Made by a program: the position numbers and the translations under genes
Assembly: GCA_964405375.1 (NCBI GenBank)
Contig: CAYONQ010000029.1
Coordinates: forward strand, 1 to 27,856
Length of the DNA: 27,856 nt
Reading direction: 5' to 3'
From: CAYONQ01 sp964405375
GTDB lineage: Bacteria; Planctomycetota; Phycisphaerae; Sedimentisphaerales; Anaerobacaceae
Shown: in pieces, positions 15,705-23,290 of the stretch
How the letters are laid out: every line of letters starts with the position of its first letter
How positions within the stretch are numbered: position 1 is the first letter of the stretch
Notes under the pieces: model-generated
Told to the model about the DNA's origin: nothing
The model's database searches: none
Seen by the model: only the letters and a program-made list of their open reading frames with translations

Positions 15705-17497
15705 TTAACCGCCTTTAGAAGCTGCTTATAAGCCAACCGCTTTGTATTATCAATTCGCCGATATTTACTCAGCCCATAGCCAAACGCATGCGGCTTGTAA
15801 TTATACAGCCAATCGTGATGCAGCACGTATGCAACACCGTGCATTAAAAATACCGCCGGACAATCCTCAACAACTATCCGTTCTGCCTTTCGGTAAAGGC
15901 GGGTTCGCTCATCGCTGTCAGGCATAACCGCAATTTGCTCATATATGCTATCAAACTCAGGATTAGAATAGTTAAAATTGTTCGGCCCTGGCGAAGCATT
16001 CCTGCTGTAGAAAAGCTGCAGAAAATTCTCCGCATCAGGGTAATCGGCTATCCACCCAAGTGCAAACATTTGAGCGCTTTTGGTTTTTACCTTATTTTGG
16101 AATGTAGGCCAGTCCATATAGTCAATCTCAACGTCCAGCCCGGCCTCTTTGAAGCAACGCGACAGAAATTCTCCACGTTGTCTAATAACTACATCAGTCC
16201 CCGGCATTGCAAGGGTAAGTTTAGGCAGCCGGCCACCGTAAATTCGCTCTGCCTGTTTAACCAACTGCCTGGCCTTTGCAGGATTATATACCGTCTTGGT
16301 TATCCGCTTAATCTGAGGGTCGTAAGCCCTCATCAACGGAGGGACAAAGCCATAAGCAACCTCGCCTCGATTATTAGTAAACAGTTCAATGTATTTTTCC
16401 CTGTCAACTGCGCAGCTTATAGCTTCCCTCAACGGCTTATTCTTACTGAGCACCTCATCTTCCATATTAAAGCCCAACCAATATGTGCTTGGGTCGCGGA
16501 ATATGCGAAGAGTGATTCCTCGCTTCTGCATCTGGGCTGTTAATCCGCCTCTCTGGTCAATTGCTTCATTAAAGTTATCTTTTGGAATACCTGAAACATC
16601 GATTTTGCCCTGCATAAACAAAAACCACCTCGGCGGATCCTCCTGTACAACCATCATCAGGATTCTGTCAACCATCGGCAGCTTCCTGCTCGCATCAGCC
16701 AGATACCCCTCAGCTAAATCATCCGCCTGTCCTTCAGAGGGATAAAACTCACCTCTGAAGTTAGGATTCTTAACAAGCTCGATATAACTTCCACGATGCC
16801 AGAGCTTCAATTTAAAAGGTCCCGTCCCCACAGGGTGGTTTATAATATCCTTGCCGTAGAAATCTGCTGCCTCTTTAGCAATCGGAGCGGTCGGCAAATG
16901 TGCCAGAAGATATGTTATCTGCGGCCAGGGTTTCTTGAGCTTTATAACAAGCGTATAATCATCGCTCGTTGTCAAACCTTCGACCGGATACGAATAATCT
17001 ACGTCCGCAGCGCTTTTACAGCTTTTGGTATATTCACGAAACTCATCAAGCCCGACGATTTTATTATCAAAAATCCACCAGTTCTTACTAAGGTATTTGA
17101 TATTGGCAATCCTTTTCCACGCAAAAACAAAGTCGCTGGCTTTTAACTCTCTGCCCCTGCCTTGCTCAAAACACCGGTCGTCTGCAAAATACACCCCCCT
17201 CTTAATCTTTATCGTGTAAGTAAGCCCGTCCTCGCTCACCTCTGGCATATCTTCAGCAAGCTGGCAAATAAGCTCATAAGGCCGTTTGAGATAATGATAT
17301 TGATATAAACATTCAAAAATCTGGCTGCCAACTACAGATGAAGTTACATCCCCAATATCACCTGGGTCAAGGCCTCGCACCTTAGCCGTTAATGCGGCAT
17401 GCAGAACAACTTCGTTGCTGTCGACTACCGACCCTGACCCATCGCATCCGGCAATAACTAACAACACCGTCGCAGATACAACACCTATAAATCTCAA
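15701..17497 (-). CDS. oppA: Peptide ABC transporter substrate-binding lipoprotein (SBP family 5)
   Basis: Extracytoplasmic binding protein that delivers peptides to OppBC. It has a lipoprotein signal peptide (VVSATVLLVIAGC, cysteine lipidated) and then the SBP_bac_5 fold, with LAEDMPEVSEDGLTYTIKIKRGVYFADD near the N-terminus and NHPVGTGPFKL in the middle. I chose TTG 17497, because AAAGGGAT stands six bases upstream and the signal peptide then has a normal length of about 20 residues. A longer frame begins with TTG 17575, has no ribosome-binding site, and its extra 26 residues are mostly translated heptad repeat. From the chosen start it has 598 residues, within range for this family. The ligand is unknown. 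Confidence 0.92.
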   Translation of the reverse strand: MRFIGVVSATVLLVIAGCDGSGSVVDSNEVVLHAALTAKVRGLDPGDIGDVTSSVVGSQIFECLYQYHYLKRPYELICQLAEDMPEVSEDGLTYTIKIKRGVYFADDRCFEQGRGRELKASDFVFAWKRIANIKYLSKNWWIFDNKIVGLDEFREYTKSCKSAADVDYSYPVEGLTTSDDYTLVIKLKKPWPQITYLLAHLPTAPIAKEAADFYGKDIINHPVGTGPFKLKLWHRGSYIELVKNPNFRGEFYPSEGQADDLAEGYLADASRKLPMVDRILMMVVQEDPPRWFLFMQGKIDVSGIPKDNFNEAIDQRGGLTAQMQKRGITLRIFRDPSTYWLGFNMEDEVLSKNKPLREAISCAVDREKYIELFTNNRGEVAYGFVPPLMRAYDPQIKRITKTVYNPAKARQLVKQAERIYGGRLPKLTLAMPGTDVVIRQRGEFLSRCFKEAGLDVEIDYMDWPTFQNKVKTKSAQMFALGWIADYPDAENFLQLFYSRNASPGPNNFNYSNPEFDSIYEQIAVMPDSDERTRLYRKAERIVVEDCPAVFLMHGVAYVLHHDWLYNYKPHAFGYGLSKYRRIDNTKRLAYKQLLKAVK

Positions 17498-17520
17498 CGC
17501 AAAATCCCTTTGCGAAAGCC

Positions 17521-17590
17521 CATTTGTCCGCCGTGTGCCGTGTTGTGTCGTGCGTATTGAATTATCAATAATCAATTATCAATAATCAAT
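17521..17590. repeat. Ten-unit heptad array, including 22-base direct repeat copy B
   Basis: Ten consecutive 7-base units fill the segment without a single phase break: CATTTGT, CCGCCGT, GTGCCGT, GTTGTGT, CGTGCGT, ATTGAAT, TATCAAT, AATCAAT, TATCAAT, AATCAAT. All end in T. The right half holds a perfect 14-base tandem duplication (17564-17577 and 17578-17591), and 17567-17588 is identical to 11744-11765. The array covers the end of the secreted helical protein gene (its last residues, IIDN) and the leader of oppA. Confidence 0.8.
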
Positions 17591-18702
17591 TCTTTTGGCG
17601 GCTCCGGCAAGGCAAGTGGCGCAGTCCGTCTGCTTCCGTCATCGGCCTGTCCATAGTCAAAGCCCAGCTTCAATCCCAGCCGGCCCGCTGTCGTCTCATC
17701 ACCGAGCAATCTGCTATGCTCCTGCAAAAGCTCCGTGTAATTATCCTGCTCAACCGCCCTTTTTGTAACCGACTGCGGCACAAGAAGCTCTCCGATGCAG
17801 GACTTCTCAGTCTCTACCAATACCGAAGCCAACTGTTGCTTCGAAGCGGCATCTAAAAAATCCCGTCCCTTAACATATCTTTGAATTGCGTAAGAATACA
17901 ACTGCCCGAACCGCCGGGCAATGGCGACATTGCCTACAGTATCCGAAGACATCTTACTGCAGAGCGACTTTAAGATAACGGCATCTACAAGCTCGTAATC
18001 CACCGTCCAGCCAGCGTATTTGCTTATCCGTGTATCTGCCATCTTGACCAATAAATCCTCTGCCGCTCGAATTTTCACCTCCGCCCCAAATTTGGCCATT
18101 AAAACCAGGGCCTCAGCACTGACCCCTTCAACCGCATTCTTAAGCTGCTCTGCTATCTCAGAAGCCAACTGTGAGTCGGTCGATTCCGGAGAATTCAACT
18201 GCTTTATGATTCCGGGGTTAGTAAGAGAATGAACCGCCCAGTAGCAAATAACCACACTGTCGTCGTTTAGCATTTTCACAGCCAAATCCGCCAGCCGCAG
18301 ATTTTCCAGGCCGTCTATAAGAATCAGAAGATTAAGCTTTGCTTTTAATTTACTGTCTTCCGATACCAGCATCTCGACCCGTTCAAATGCCTCAGAAATG
18401 TATTTATGAGCCGACTCGGAAAACTGTTCCGCATACTGGGCGGCAGCACTGACCGTCTCGGAGCTTTTACGTGACAGAATAACCGTACGAACTCTTGCTA
18501 TAGATGTAAAATCTACAGTATCTACCAGATCTTTCACCGCCTCGGCAACGAACTTGTCAATGATTTGCAAATCTCCGCTATCGAGCACCCCCTTGTCCCG
18601 TACCTTATCTATCTCTGAGGTATCAACGACTCCGGATGCCGAGCTCGCCACCACAACCAAAAATACCACCAAAACAGCAAAAATCGATGCTTTACCCTTC
18701 AT
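17572..18702 (-). CDS. Secreted, all-helical protein of unknown function, first gene of the opp operon
   Basis: Not a family I recognise. The chosen start (ATG 18702, GAGGG about ten bases upstream) gives 376 residues with a clear signal peptide (MKGKASIFAVLVVFLVVVASSASG). The rest is alpha-helical, and parts (DLAVKMLNDDSVVICYWAVHSLTNPGI, ALVLMAKFGAEVKIRAAEDLLVKMAD) resemble HEAT-like helical repeats. It lies directly upstream of oppA on the same strand, 74 bases from the chosen oppA start, so it may be co-transcribed with the transporter. An open frame continues upstream to a GTG at 18795 and would add a zinc-ribbon-like segment; the predicted promoter argues against that start. Its C-terminus (IIDN) is encoded by heptad repeat. 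Confidence 0.75.
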   Translation of the reverse strand: MKGKASIFAVLVVFLVVVASSASGVVDTSEIDKVRDKGVLDSGDLQIIDKFVAEAVKDLVDTVDFTSIARVRTVILSRKSSETVSAAAQYAEQFSESAHKYISEAFERVEMLVSEDSKLKAKLNLLILIDGLENLRLADLAVKMLNDDSVVICYWAVHSLTNPGIIKQLNSPESTDSQLASEIAEQLKNAVEGVSAEALVLMAKFGAEVKIRAAEDLLVKMADTRISKYAGWTVDYELVDAVILKSLCSKMSSDTVGNVAIARRFGQLYSYAIQRYVKGRDFLDAASKQQLASVLVETEKSCIGELLVPQSVTKRAVEQDNYTELLQEHSRLLGDETTAGRLGLKLGFDYGQADDGSRRTAPLALPEPPKELIIDN

Positions 18703-18800
18703 CTTACAGACGCCCTCAAAAATATCACTTCCCCGCGCACTATCATACCTGTGAAACTTGTGCCCGCACAAGCAGGTAACAGGTACCCTCAACACTATTA

Positions 18801-18829
18801 AGAGTAACCCTAAAACCGGCCTCTGTCAA
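18801..18829 (-). promoter_or_regulatory. Candidate promoter of the opp operon
   Basis: On the minus strand: perfect -35 TTGACA (18824-18829), 17-base spacer, TACTCT (18801-18806; matches positions 1, 2 and 6). The predicted start near 18794 leaves a leader of about 90 bases before ATG 18702 and would make the GTG at 18795 unusable. Confidence 0.45.
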
Positions 18830-18835
18830 GTTAAT

Positions 18836-18877
18836 TTGGATAATTGATGATTGATAATCAATGATTGATAGTCGATA
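18836..18877. repeat. Six-unit heptad array in the opp/rtcB divergent region
   Basis: Units on the plus strand: TTGGATA, ATTGATG, ATTGATA, ATCAATG, ATTGATA, GTCGATA. It is the same ATTGATA family as 11744-11765 and 17556-17590 read on their minus strands. It lies between the two divergent promoters and contains the -35 of the rtcB promoter. Confidence 0.7.
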
Positions 18878-18879
18878 AT
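18851..18879 (+). promoter_or_regulatory. Candidate rtcB promoter built from heptad repeats
   Basis: -35 TTGATA (18851-18856; 5 of 6), 17-base spacer, -10 GATAAT (18874-18879; 5 of 6). Predicted start near 18886, giving a leader of about 94 bases. Both hexamers are formed by units of the heptad array. Confidence 0.55.
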
Positions 18880-18979
18880 AGTAGCCGGCGAATTGCGAAC
18901 ACCGCAGAACAACGAGCAGTATTTAATAGATAGTGAACAGCACTCAGCGAACCCAACAACGATATACGAGGTGCGAATT

Positions 18980-20422
18980 ATGTCCGAATCTTATCCAAAA
19001 CTTGTTCGCAGGGACCCGCTCCGCCTATATATGGCCCGCCACGGCCAAATGGTCACCGATGCAACCATTTTCGCATCCGAGGCCATCAAGCTCGAACCGG
19101 ATGCGGTCAGGCAGCTCTACGATGCCGCTTGCCTGCCGCCGGCCAAAAAGACGCTCGCCACTGCCGATATCCATGTCGGTTTCGGCATACCAATTGGGGC
19201 TGTTTTAGGGCTGGACAATGCCATAATGCCTGCCGCAGTGGGATACGATATAAACTGTGGGATGCGCCTCTTACGCTCACCTTTCAAGAAAGGCGACATC
19301 GACACCGATAAAATCGCCGCCTCAATCGCCCGCGATATCCCGCTCGGCGAAGGCAAGGATAATGTGCATCTGGACAAAACCTGTATTGAGGCCGTTATAA
19401 ACAAGGGCGTCTCTGCCATACCCACACTCGCAGAGAGAATCAGTCACAGAGCGTGGGAGGCATTCGAGGCGGACGAATTCGCCGACGACCTGAAAAGAAT
19501 CGAAGAAAACGGTTGTCTGTTCTCTGACGTCGCCGCTGTACCAAACGCCGCTATACAAAAAGGCGCTAACCAGCTCGGCACGCTCGGCGGCGGAAACCAC
19601 TTCATCGAGATTCAATACATCCAGAAAATCTTCGAGCCGGCTTTGGCAAAAACCTTCGGGCTTTTTGAAAACCAGCTCGTCGTAATGATACACTCCGGGT
19701 CTCGGCGCTTCGGCTATGAAGTCGCCGATGAGTACATGAGCATCGCTGCAAAAATGCCGGAGATGGCTGAGAGAAAAAAGATGCTCAGCTTTCTGCCAAC
19801 CGACAGCAACGCCGGCAAGCGCTATATCGCCGCAATGGCCGCCGCTGCAAATTTCGCTTTCACCAACCGCCACATTATGGCCCTGCTTGTAAGACGCTGC
19901 TTCAACAGAATGTTCGGCCCGACACCGCTGCAGCTTGTTTACGACGTCGCTCACAATATGGCAAAGCTCGAAACGCACGAGGGCGACCGGCTCTGGGTCC
20001 ACCGCAAAGGTGCCACCCGCGCCTTCGGCCCTGGTCGTATGGCCGCAACTGCCTTCGCAAAGACAGGGCAGCCAATAATAACCCCCGGCTCAATGGGCAC
20101 GGCAAGTTTCCTGCTTGTCGGCACCGGCAATTCCGAAGAATCCCTCTGCTCCGTCAATCACGGAGCCGGCAGAGTAATGAGCCGCACCGCCGCACTCGGG
20201 AAGACCCGCAGAGGTAGAATCATCGCACAGGCCCGGATTACCGACGACCAGTTCAAACGCAGCATGCAGGGTATAAAACTCATTACCGGCAACCAGCACA
20301 AAATAAAGGAAGAGGCGCCCGATGCATATAAAGATATCGACGAGGTTGTGCGAATCGTTACAGAATGCGGGTGGGCAAATCCCGTTGCCCGTATGGTGCC
20401 GTTAGCCGTCTTAAAGGGATAA
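18980..20422 (+). CDS. rtcB: RNA-splicing ligase RtcB (3'-phosphate/2',3'-cyclic phosphate RNA ligase)
   Basis: GTP- and Mn-dependent ligase that joins RNA 3'-phosphate or cyclic phosphate ends to 5'-OH ends, used in tRNA splicing or RNA repair. At 480 residues it is full length. Metal and active-site residues are present: D90 and C93 (GYDINCGMR), H207 (GTLGGGNHFIEI), H238 (IHSGSR), H325 (DVAHN) and the histidine that becomes guanylylated, H394 (SVNHGAGR). ATG 18980 is preceded by GAGGTG with six intervening bases; an upstream frame to 18893 has no such site. No archease, rtcA or rtcR is adjacent, so it is not in a sigma-54 repair operon here. The gene appears monocistronic, with 178 bases before the next gene. 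Confidence 0.97.
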   Translation: MSESYPKLVRRDPLRLYMARHGQMVTDATIFASEAIKLEPDAVRQLYDAACLPPAKKTLATADIHVGFGIPIGAVLGLDNAIMPAAVGYDINCGMRLLRSPFKKGDIDTDKIAASIARDIPLGEGKDNVHLDKTCIEAVINKGVSAIPTLAERISHRAWEAFEADEFADDLKRIEENGCLFSDVAAVPNAAIQKGANQLGTLGGGNHFIEIQYIQKIFEPALAKTFGLFENQLVVMIHSGSRRFGYEVADEYMSIAAKMPEMAERKKMLSFLPTDSNAGKRYIAAMAAAANFAFTNRHIMALLVRRCFNRMFGPTPLQLVYDVAHNMAKLETHEGDRLWVHRKGATRAFGPGRMAATAFAKTGQPIITPGSMGTASFLLVGTGNSEESLCSVNHGAGRVMSRTAALGKTRRGRIIAQARITDDQFKRSMQGIKLITGNQHKIKEEAPDAYKDIDEVVRIVTECGWANPVARMVPLAVLKG

Positions 20423-20600
20423 AGCACCCTCCACGCCGTTTCCCAGCAAACACCTCCACCAACGGTTAAGTCCTCTGCCTAAAAAAACGACAAAAACAAC
20501 TAACAAATCGTTGCATTTATTGTTCGATGTCTTATTCTATTACAGGATTGATCAACCTTAATAGCTGAAAATTTATGCAATTATTTATCGGAAAGTAAAA

Positions 20601-21611
20601 ATGATTAAAGACATCGTTGTCTTTATAACTTTGCCGGCTGTTTTGTTCCTTGTTGTCGGCTGCGGCGAGGTTCACCCCGCCCGTTCCAACAGGCGGGGTA
20701 AGCCCGAGCCCGTCGAGCCACCGACGACCGAGCTGCCGAAAGTTGAACATCCAGAGCCGGAAATATCAAAGGCCGAGCTTCCCAAAACCGAACCTAACCT
20801 GCCCGAACCAAATGTAGCAGAAGCCATCCCGAGAATTTCTTTTCACGACAAATGTGCCGACATTCTTAAGAACCACGTTGATGATAGTGGAATGGTCAAT
20901 TACAAAACACTCGACCGAAAGAAGCTGGAGTTGAAAGGCCTGCTCGATGAATTCGACAACCTCAACCCAAACGAATATAATTCCTGGCCTAAAGAGGACA
21001 AAATCGCCTTCTGGATAAACGCATACAACATCCAGATGCTAAGAATAATCGTCGACAACTACCCCATCGAGTCAACACGCTTCCACCGGCTCATCTGGCC
21101 CCCTACCAGTATCAGGCACATCCCGCCGAGGTCGGAGATTAGGGCATCGAAATGGAACGAATATAAATTCCTCGTAATGGACGAGCAATTTACACTCGCA
21201 GAAATCGAGCAGCGCTTCTTCCGCAAGGAGTTTGACGAGCCGAGGGTATTTCTCGCCGTATCCCAGGCCAGCCGCTCCGGCCCGCCACTTCGCAATGAGC
21301 CATATTACGGGTATAAACTCTACCAACAATTAGACGACCAGGCCGAAAGATTCTTATCCAGCCCCCTCGCCTTTAGAATAGACAGAAAAGAGCAGATGGT
21401 CCGCCTTTCCGCCATATTTCAACCAAGCTGGTACGGCAAAGAATTTATCCATAAATACGGAACAGACAAAAGCTTTAAAGACCACCCGCCAACCGTCCGG
21501 GCCGTCTTAAATTTCATCACCAATTACATCTCCCCCCAGGACGTTTCGTTCCTCGAGGTAGGAAGCTATTCCGTTGAATATATAAAATATGATTGGCGGC
21601 TAAATGAATAA
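20601..21611 (+). CDS. DUF547-domain lipoprotein
   Basis: A 336-residue lipoprotein. The signal peptide ends in a lipobox (FLVVG-C21). Residues 24-78 are a proline/glutamate-rich linker with repeated LPKxE units (ELPKVEHPEP, ELPKTEPNLPEP). The remainder is a DUF547 domain: DDSGMVNYKTLD at about 94-105, the hallmark WINAYNIQML at 138-147, then RSGPPLRNEPY and ILF-type C-terminal segments. The biochemical function of DUF547 is not established. The ATG is preceded by GGAAAG. It lies 49 bases before metK on the same strand and may be co-transcribed. The linker contains the GC-rich palindrome also found in the AsmA-like gene. Confidence 0.87.
   Translation: MIKDIVVFITLPAVLFLVVGCGEVHPARSNRRGKPEPVEPPTTELPKVEHPEPEISKAELPKTEPNLPEPNVAEAIPRISFHDKCADILKNHVDDSGMVNYKTLDRKKLELKGLLDEFDNLNPNEYNSWPKEDKIAFWINAYNIQMLRIIVDNYPIESTRFHRLIWPPTSIRHIPPRSEIRASKWNEYKFLVMDEQFTLAEIEQRFFRKEFDEPRVFLAVSQASRSGPPLRNEPYYGYKLYQQLDDQAERFLSSPLAFRIDRKEQMVRLSAIFQPSWYGKEFIHKYGTDKSFKDHPPTVRAVLNFITNYISPQDVSFLEVGSYSVEYIKYDWRLNE
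20675..20698. repeat. GC-rich palindrome inside the DUF547 lipoprotein linker
   Basis: Perfect seven-base arms CCCCGCC (20675-20681) and GGCGGGG (20692-20698) around a ten-base loop, in frame, encoding HPARSNRRGK directly after the lipobox. Arms and flanking CA match the copy at 5452-5476. Confidence 0.55.
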
Positions 21612-21617
21612 TACAGG

Positions 21618-21645
21618 CAACAAACTACGAACAACGAACTATTAA
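21618..21645. repeat. Heptad array in the metK leader
   Basis: Four adjacent units: CAACAAA, CTACGAA, CAACGAA, CTATTAA. It occupies most of the 49 bases between the DUF547 gene and metK and ends immediately before the metK Shine-Dalgarno AAGGA. No SAM riboswitch could fit in this gap. Confidence 0.6.
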
Positions 21646-21660
21646 AAGGATAAATCACAA

Positions 21661-22860
21661 ATGGCAAAAAAACCGCTTCATAGCAACCCTCTTGACATCG
21701 ACAAATACCTGTTCACCAGCGAATCCGTAACAATGGGCCATCCTGACAAGGTTGCCGACCATATATCGGATGCAATTCTCGACGCAATGCTCGCACAGGA
21801 CCCCAAAAGCAGGGTCGCCTGTGAAACACTGGTAACAACAGGTCTGGTCGTAGTCGCCGGTGAAATCACAACGAAAGCAGTCGTGGACGTCCCCACAGTT
21901 GTTCGGAACACCATAAAAAAAATCGGCTACACCAACCCTGCAATGGGCTTCGATTACGAAAATTGTGCCGTAATGGTCACGCTCGATAAGCAGAGCCCAG
22001 ACATCTCCCGGGGCGTAACGGAAGGAACGGGCCTGCACAAAGAACAAGGCGCCGGCGACCAGGGACTGATGTTCGGATACGCCTGCAAAGAGACCCCACA
22101 GCTTATGCCGATGCCGATTCAGCTTGCACACAATATAACAACTCGACTGGAGAAAGCACGTCAGAATAAAATCCTGCCCTGGCTAAGACCAGACGGAAAA
22201 AGCCAGGTAACCGTCGAATATGAAAACAGCAAACCAAAACGTATCCATACAGTCGTGGTCTCTACCCAGCACGCACCAGCAATCACCTATAAGCAATTGC
22301 GAAAGCAAGTCATCGAAAAGGTCGTTCTCCCTGTTTTGCCAAAGCGACTCGTTGACAAGAACACCATATTCCACGTCAATCCGACCGGCTTATTCGTAAT
22401 CGGAGGGCCAAAAGGCGACTGCGGCCTGACGGGCAGGAAAATCATAGTCGATACCTACGGCGGAAGAGGCAGCCACGGCGGCGGATGCTTCAGCGGAAAA
22501 GACCCGACTAAAGTCGATAGAACCGCAAGCTATATGGCACGATACATAGCCAAGAACATAGTCGCTGCCGGCCTTGCCGACACCTGCGAGCTGCAATTGT
22601 CCTACGCCATCGGTGTAGCCAAGCCCATCTCTGTATTGATAGATACCGAAAGGACCGCTAAAGCCAGCGAGAGGAAAATAAGTGAAATTATCAGAAAGCT
22701 TTTCCCCTTAACTCCCAAAAAAATGATTGCTCACCTGAAACTCAATCGACCAATCTATGCAGCAACCTCTTACGGCGGTCACTTCGGACGCAATTTACCG
22801 AACTTCACGTGGGAAAAGACCGATATGGTTGGAAAACTGCGAAAAGCCGCAGGGATATAG
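21661..22860 (+). CDS. metK: S-adenosylmethionine synthetase
   Basis: Makes S-adenosylmethionine from methionine and ATP in the cytosol. It is 399 residues, full length. Family motifs are FTSESVTMGHPDKVADHISDAILD (19-42, ATP and Mg contacts), GAGDQGLMFGYA (130-141) and GGRGSHGGGCFSGKDPTKVDRTASY (267-291), where the usual GGGAFSGKD appears as GGGCFSGKD. The C-terminus WEKTDMVGKLRKAAGI is typical. ATG with AAGGA about ten bases upstream. Possibly co-transcribed with the DUF547 lipoprotein; no independent promoter was recognised. Confidence 0.97.
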   Translation: MAKKPLHSNPLDIDKYLFTSESVTMGHPDKVADHISDAILDAMLAQDPKSRVACETLVTTGLVVVAGEITTKAVVDVPTVVRNTIKKIGYTNPAMGFDYENCAVMVTLDKQSPDISRGVTEGTGLHKEQGAGDQGLMFGYACKETPQLMPMPIQLAHNITTRLEKARQNKILPWLRPDGKSQVTVEYENSKPKRIHTVVVSTQHAPAITYKQLRKQVIEKVVLPVLPKRLVDKNTIFHVNPTGLFVIGGPKGDCGLTGRKIIVDTYGGRGSHGGGCFSGKDPTKVDRTASYMARYIAKNIVAAGLADTCELQLSYAIGVAKPISVLIDTERTAKASERKISEIIRKLFPLTPKKMIAHLKLNRPIYAATSYGGHFGRNLPNFTWEKTDMVGKLRKAAGI

Positions 22861-22887
22861 AATACCCGGTGAGCATCATTCTCGTAG

Positions 22888-22905
22888 GGCGGGGCCTGCT
22901 CCGCC
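22888..22905. repeat. GC-rich hairpin between metK and hepT
   Basis: Arms GGCGGGG (22888-22894) and CTCCGCC (22899-22905, one G-T pair) around CCTG. It lies between two converging genes, where a terminator is expected, but no T-tract follows on either strand. Arm sequence resembles the palindromes at 5454 and 20675 in reversed order. Confidence 0.45.
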
Positions 22906-22945
22906 GAAACTGTCTATGCAAGCTACGTTCCCCTTGCCCGCATTT

Positions 22946-23290
22946 TCAACATTTCCCCAGCAAAGACTGAATCGTTGTTTTGAGACCCTCAAGTTTTGTT
23001 TCAATAACATTCCAGACGGTGGCGGGGTTCAAGCTGTCATAACCGTGGACAAGGATGTGACGAAAACCAATAATGTTCAGATAATCCGGTATTTGCATAG
23101 CGGTTTCAGGGCTGACTTTGTCCAGTTGCATAAGGGCTTCGCCGATAATCTGCAATTCTCTTTCCACCGCTGAACGAAAAGCACGGTCTTCGATATAATC
23201 ATCCACGGATTTGTTGCGTGTAAATTCGAGAAGGAACTGGCAGGAGTTGAGTATATCATAGAGATACTTTTGCGGGTCATGAAGCAACAT
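22946..23290 (-). CDS. hepT: HepT-like HEPN-domain toxin (RNase)
   Basis: The 114-residue all-helical protein is a DUF86/HepT family member. The RX4HXY active-site motif is intact: R77, H82 and Y84 in FRHILVHGY. HepT toxins act as RNases; the tyrosine of the motif is AMPylated by the partner MntA in characterised systems, which neutralises the toxin. The gene starts with ATG and overlaps the end of the nucleotidyltransferase gene by 14 bases, the usual coupled order. An N-terminal EREL...GEAL helix (44-53) is also typical of the family. Confidence 0.92.
   Translation of the reverse strand: MLLHDPQKYLYDILNSCQFLLEFTRNKSVDDYIEDRAFRSAVERELQIIGEALMQLDKVSPETAMQIPDYLNIIGFRHILVHGYDSLNPATVWNVIETKLEGLKTTIQSLLGKC

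Noticed and set aside
17521..17590. CRISPR-like array
   Set aside because: Units are 7 bases with no spacers, and no cas gene is present.
19322..20002. Long minus-strand frame opposite rtcB
   Set aside because: It is a shadow of the rtcB codons; the plus-strand protein has all RtcB active-site residues.
21612..21660. SAM riboswitch in front of metK
   Set aside because: The gap to the upstream gene is only 49 bases and is mostly heptad repeat; no riboswitch fold could fit there.
22888..22905. Rho-independent terminator of metK
   Set aside because: The stem is strong, but no T-tract follows on either strand, so it is reported only as a hairpin.
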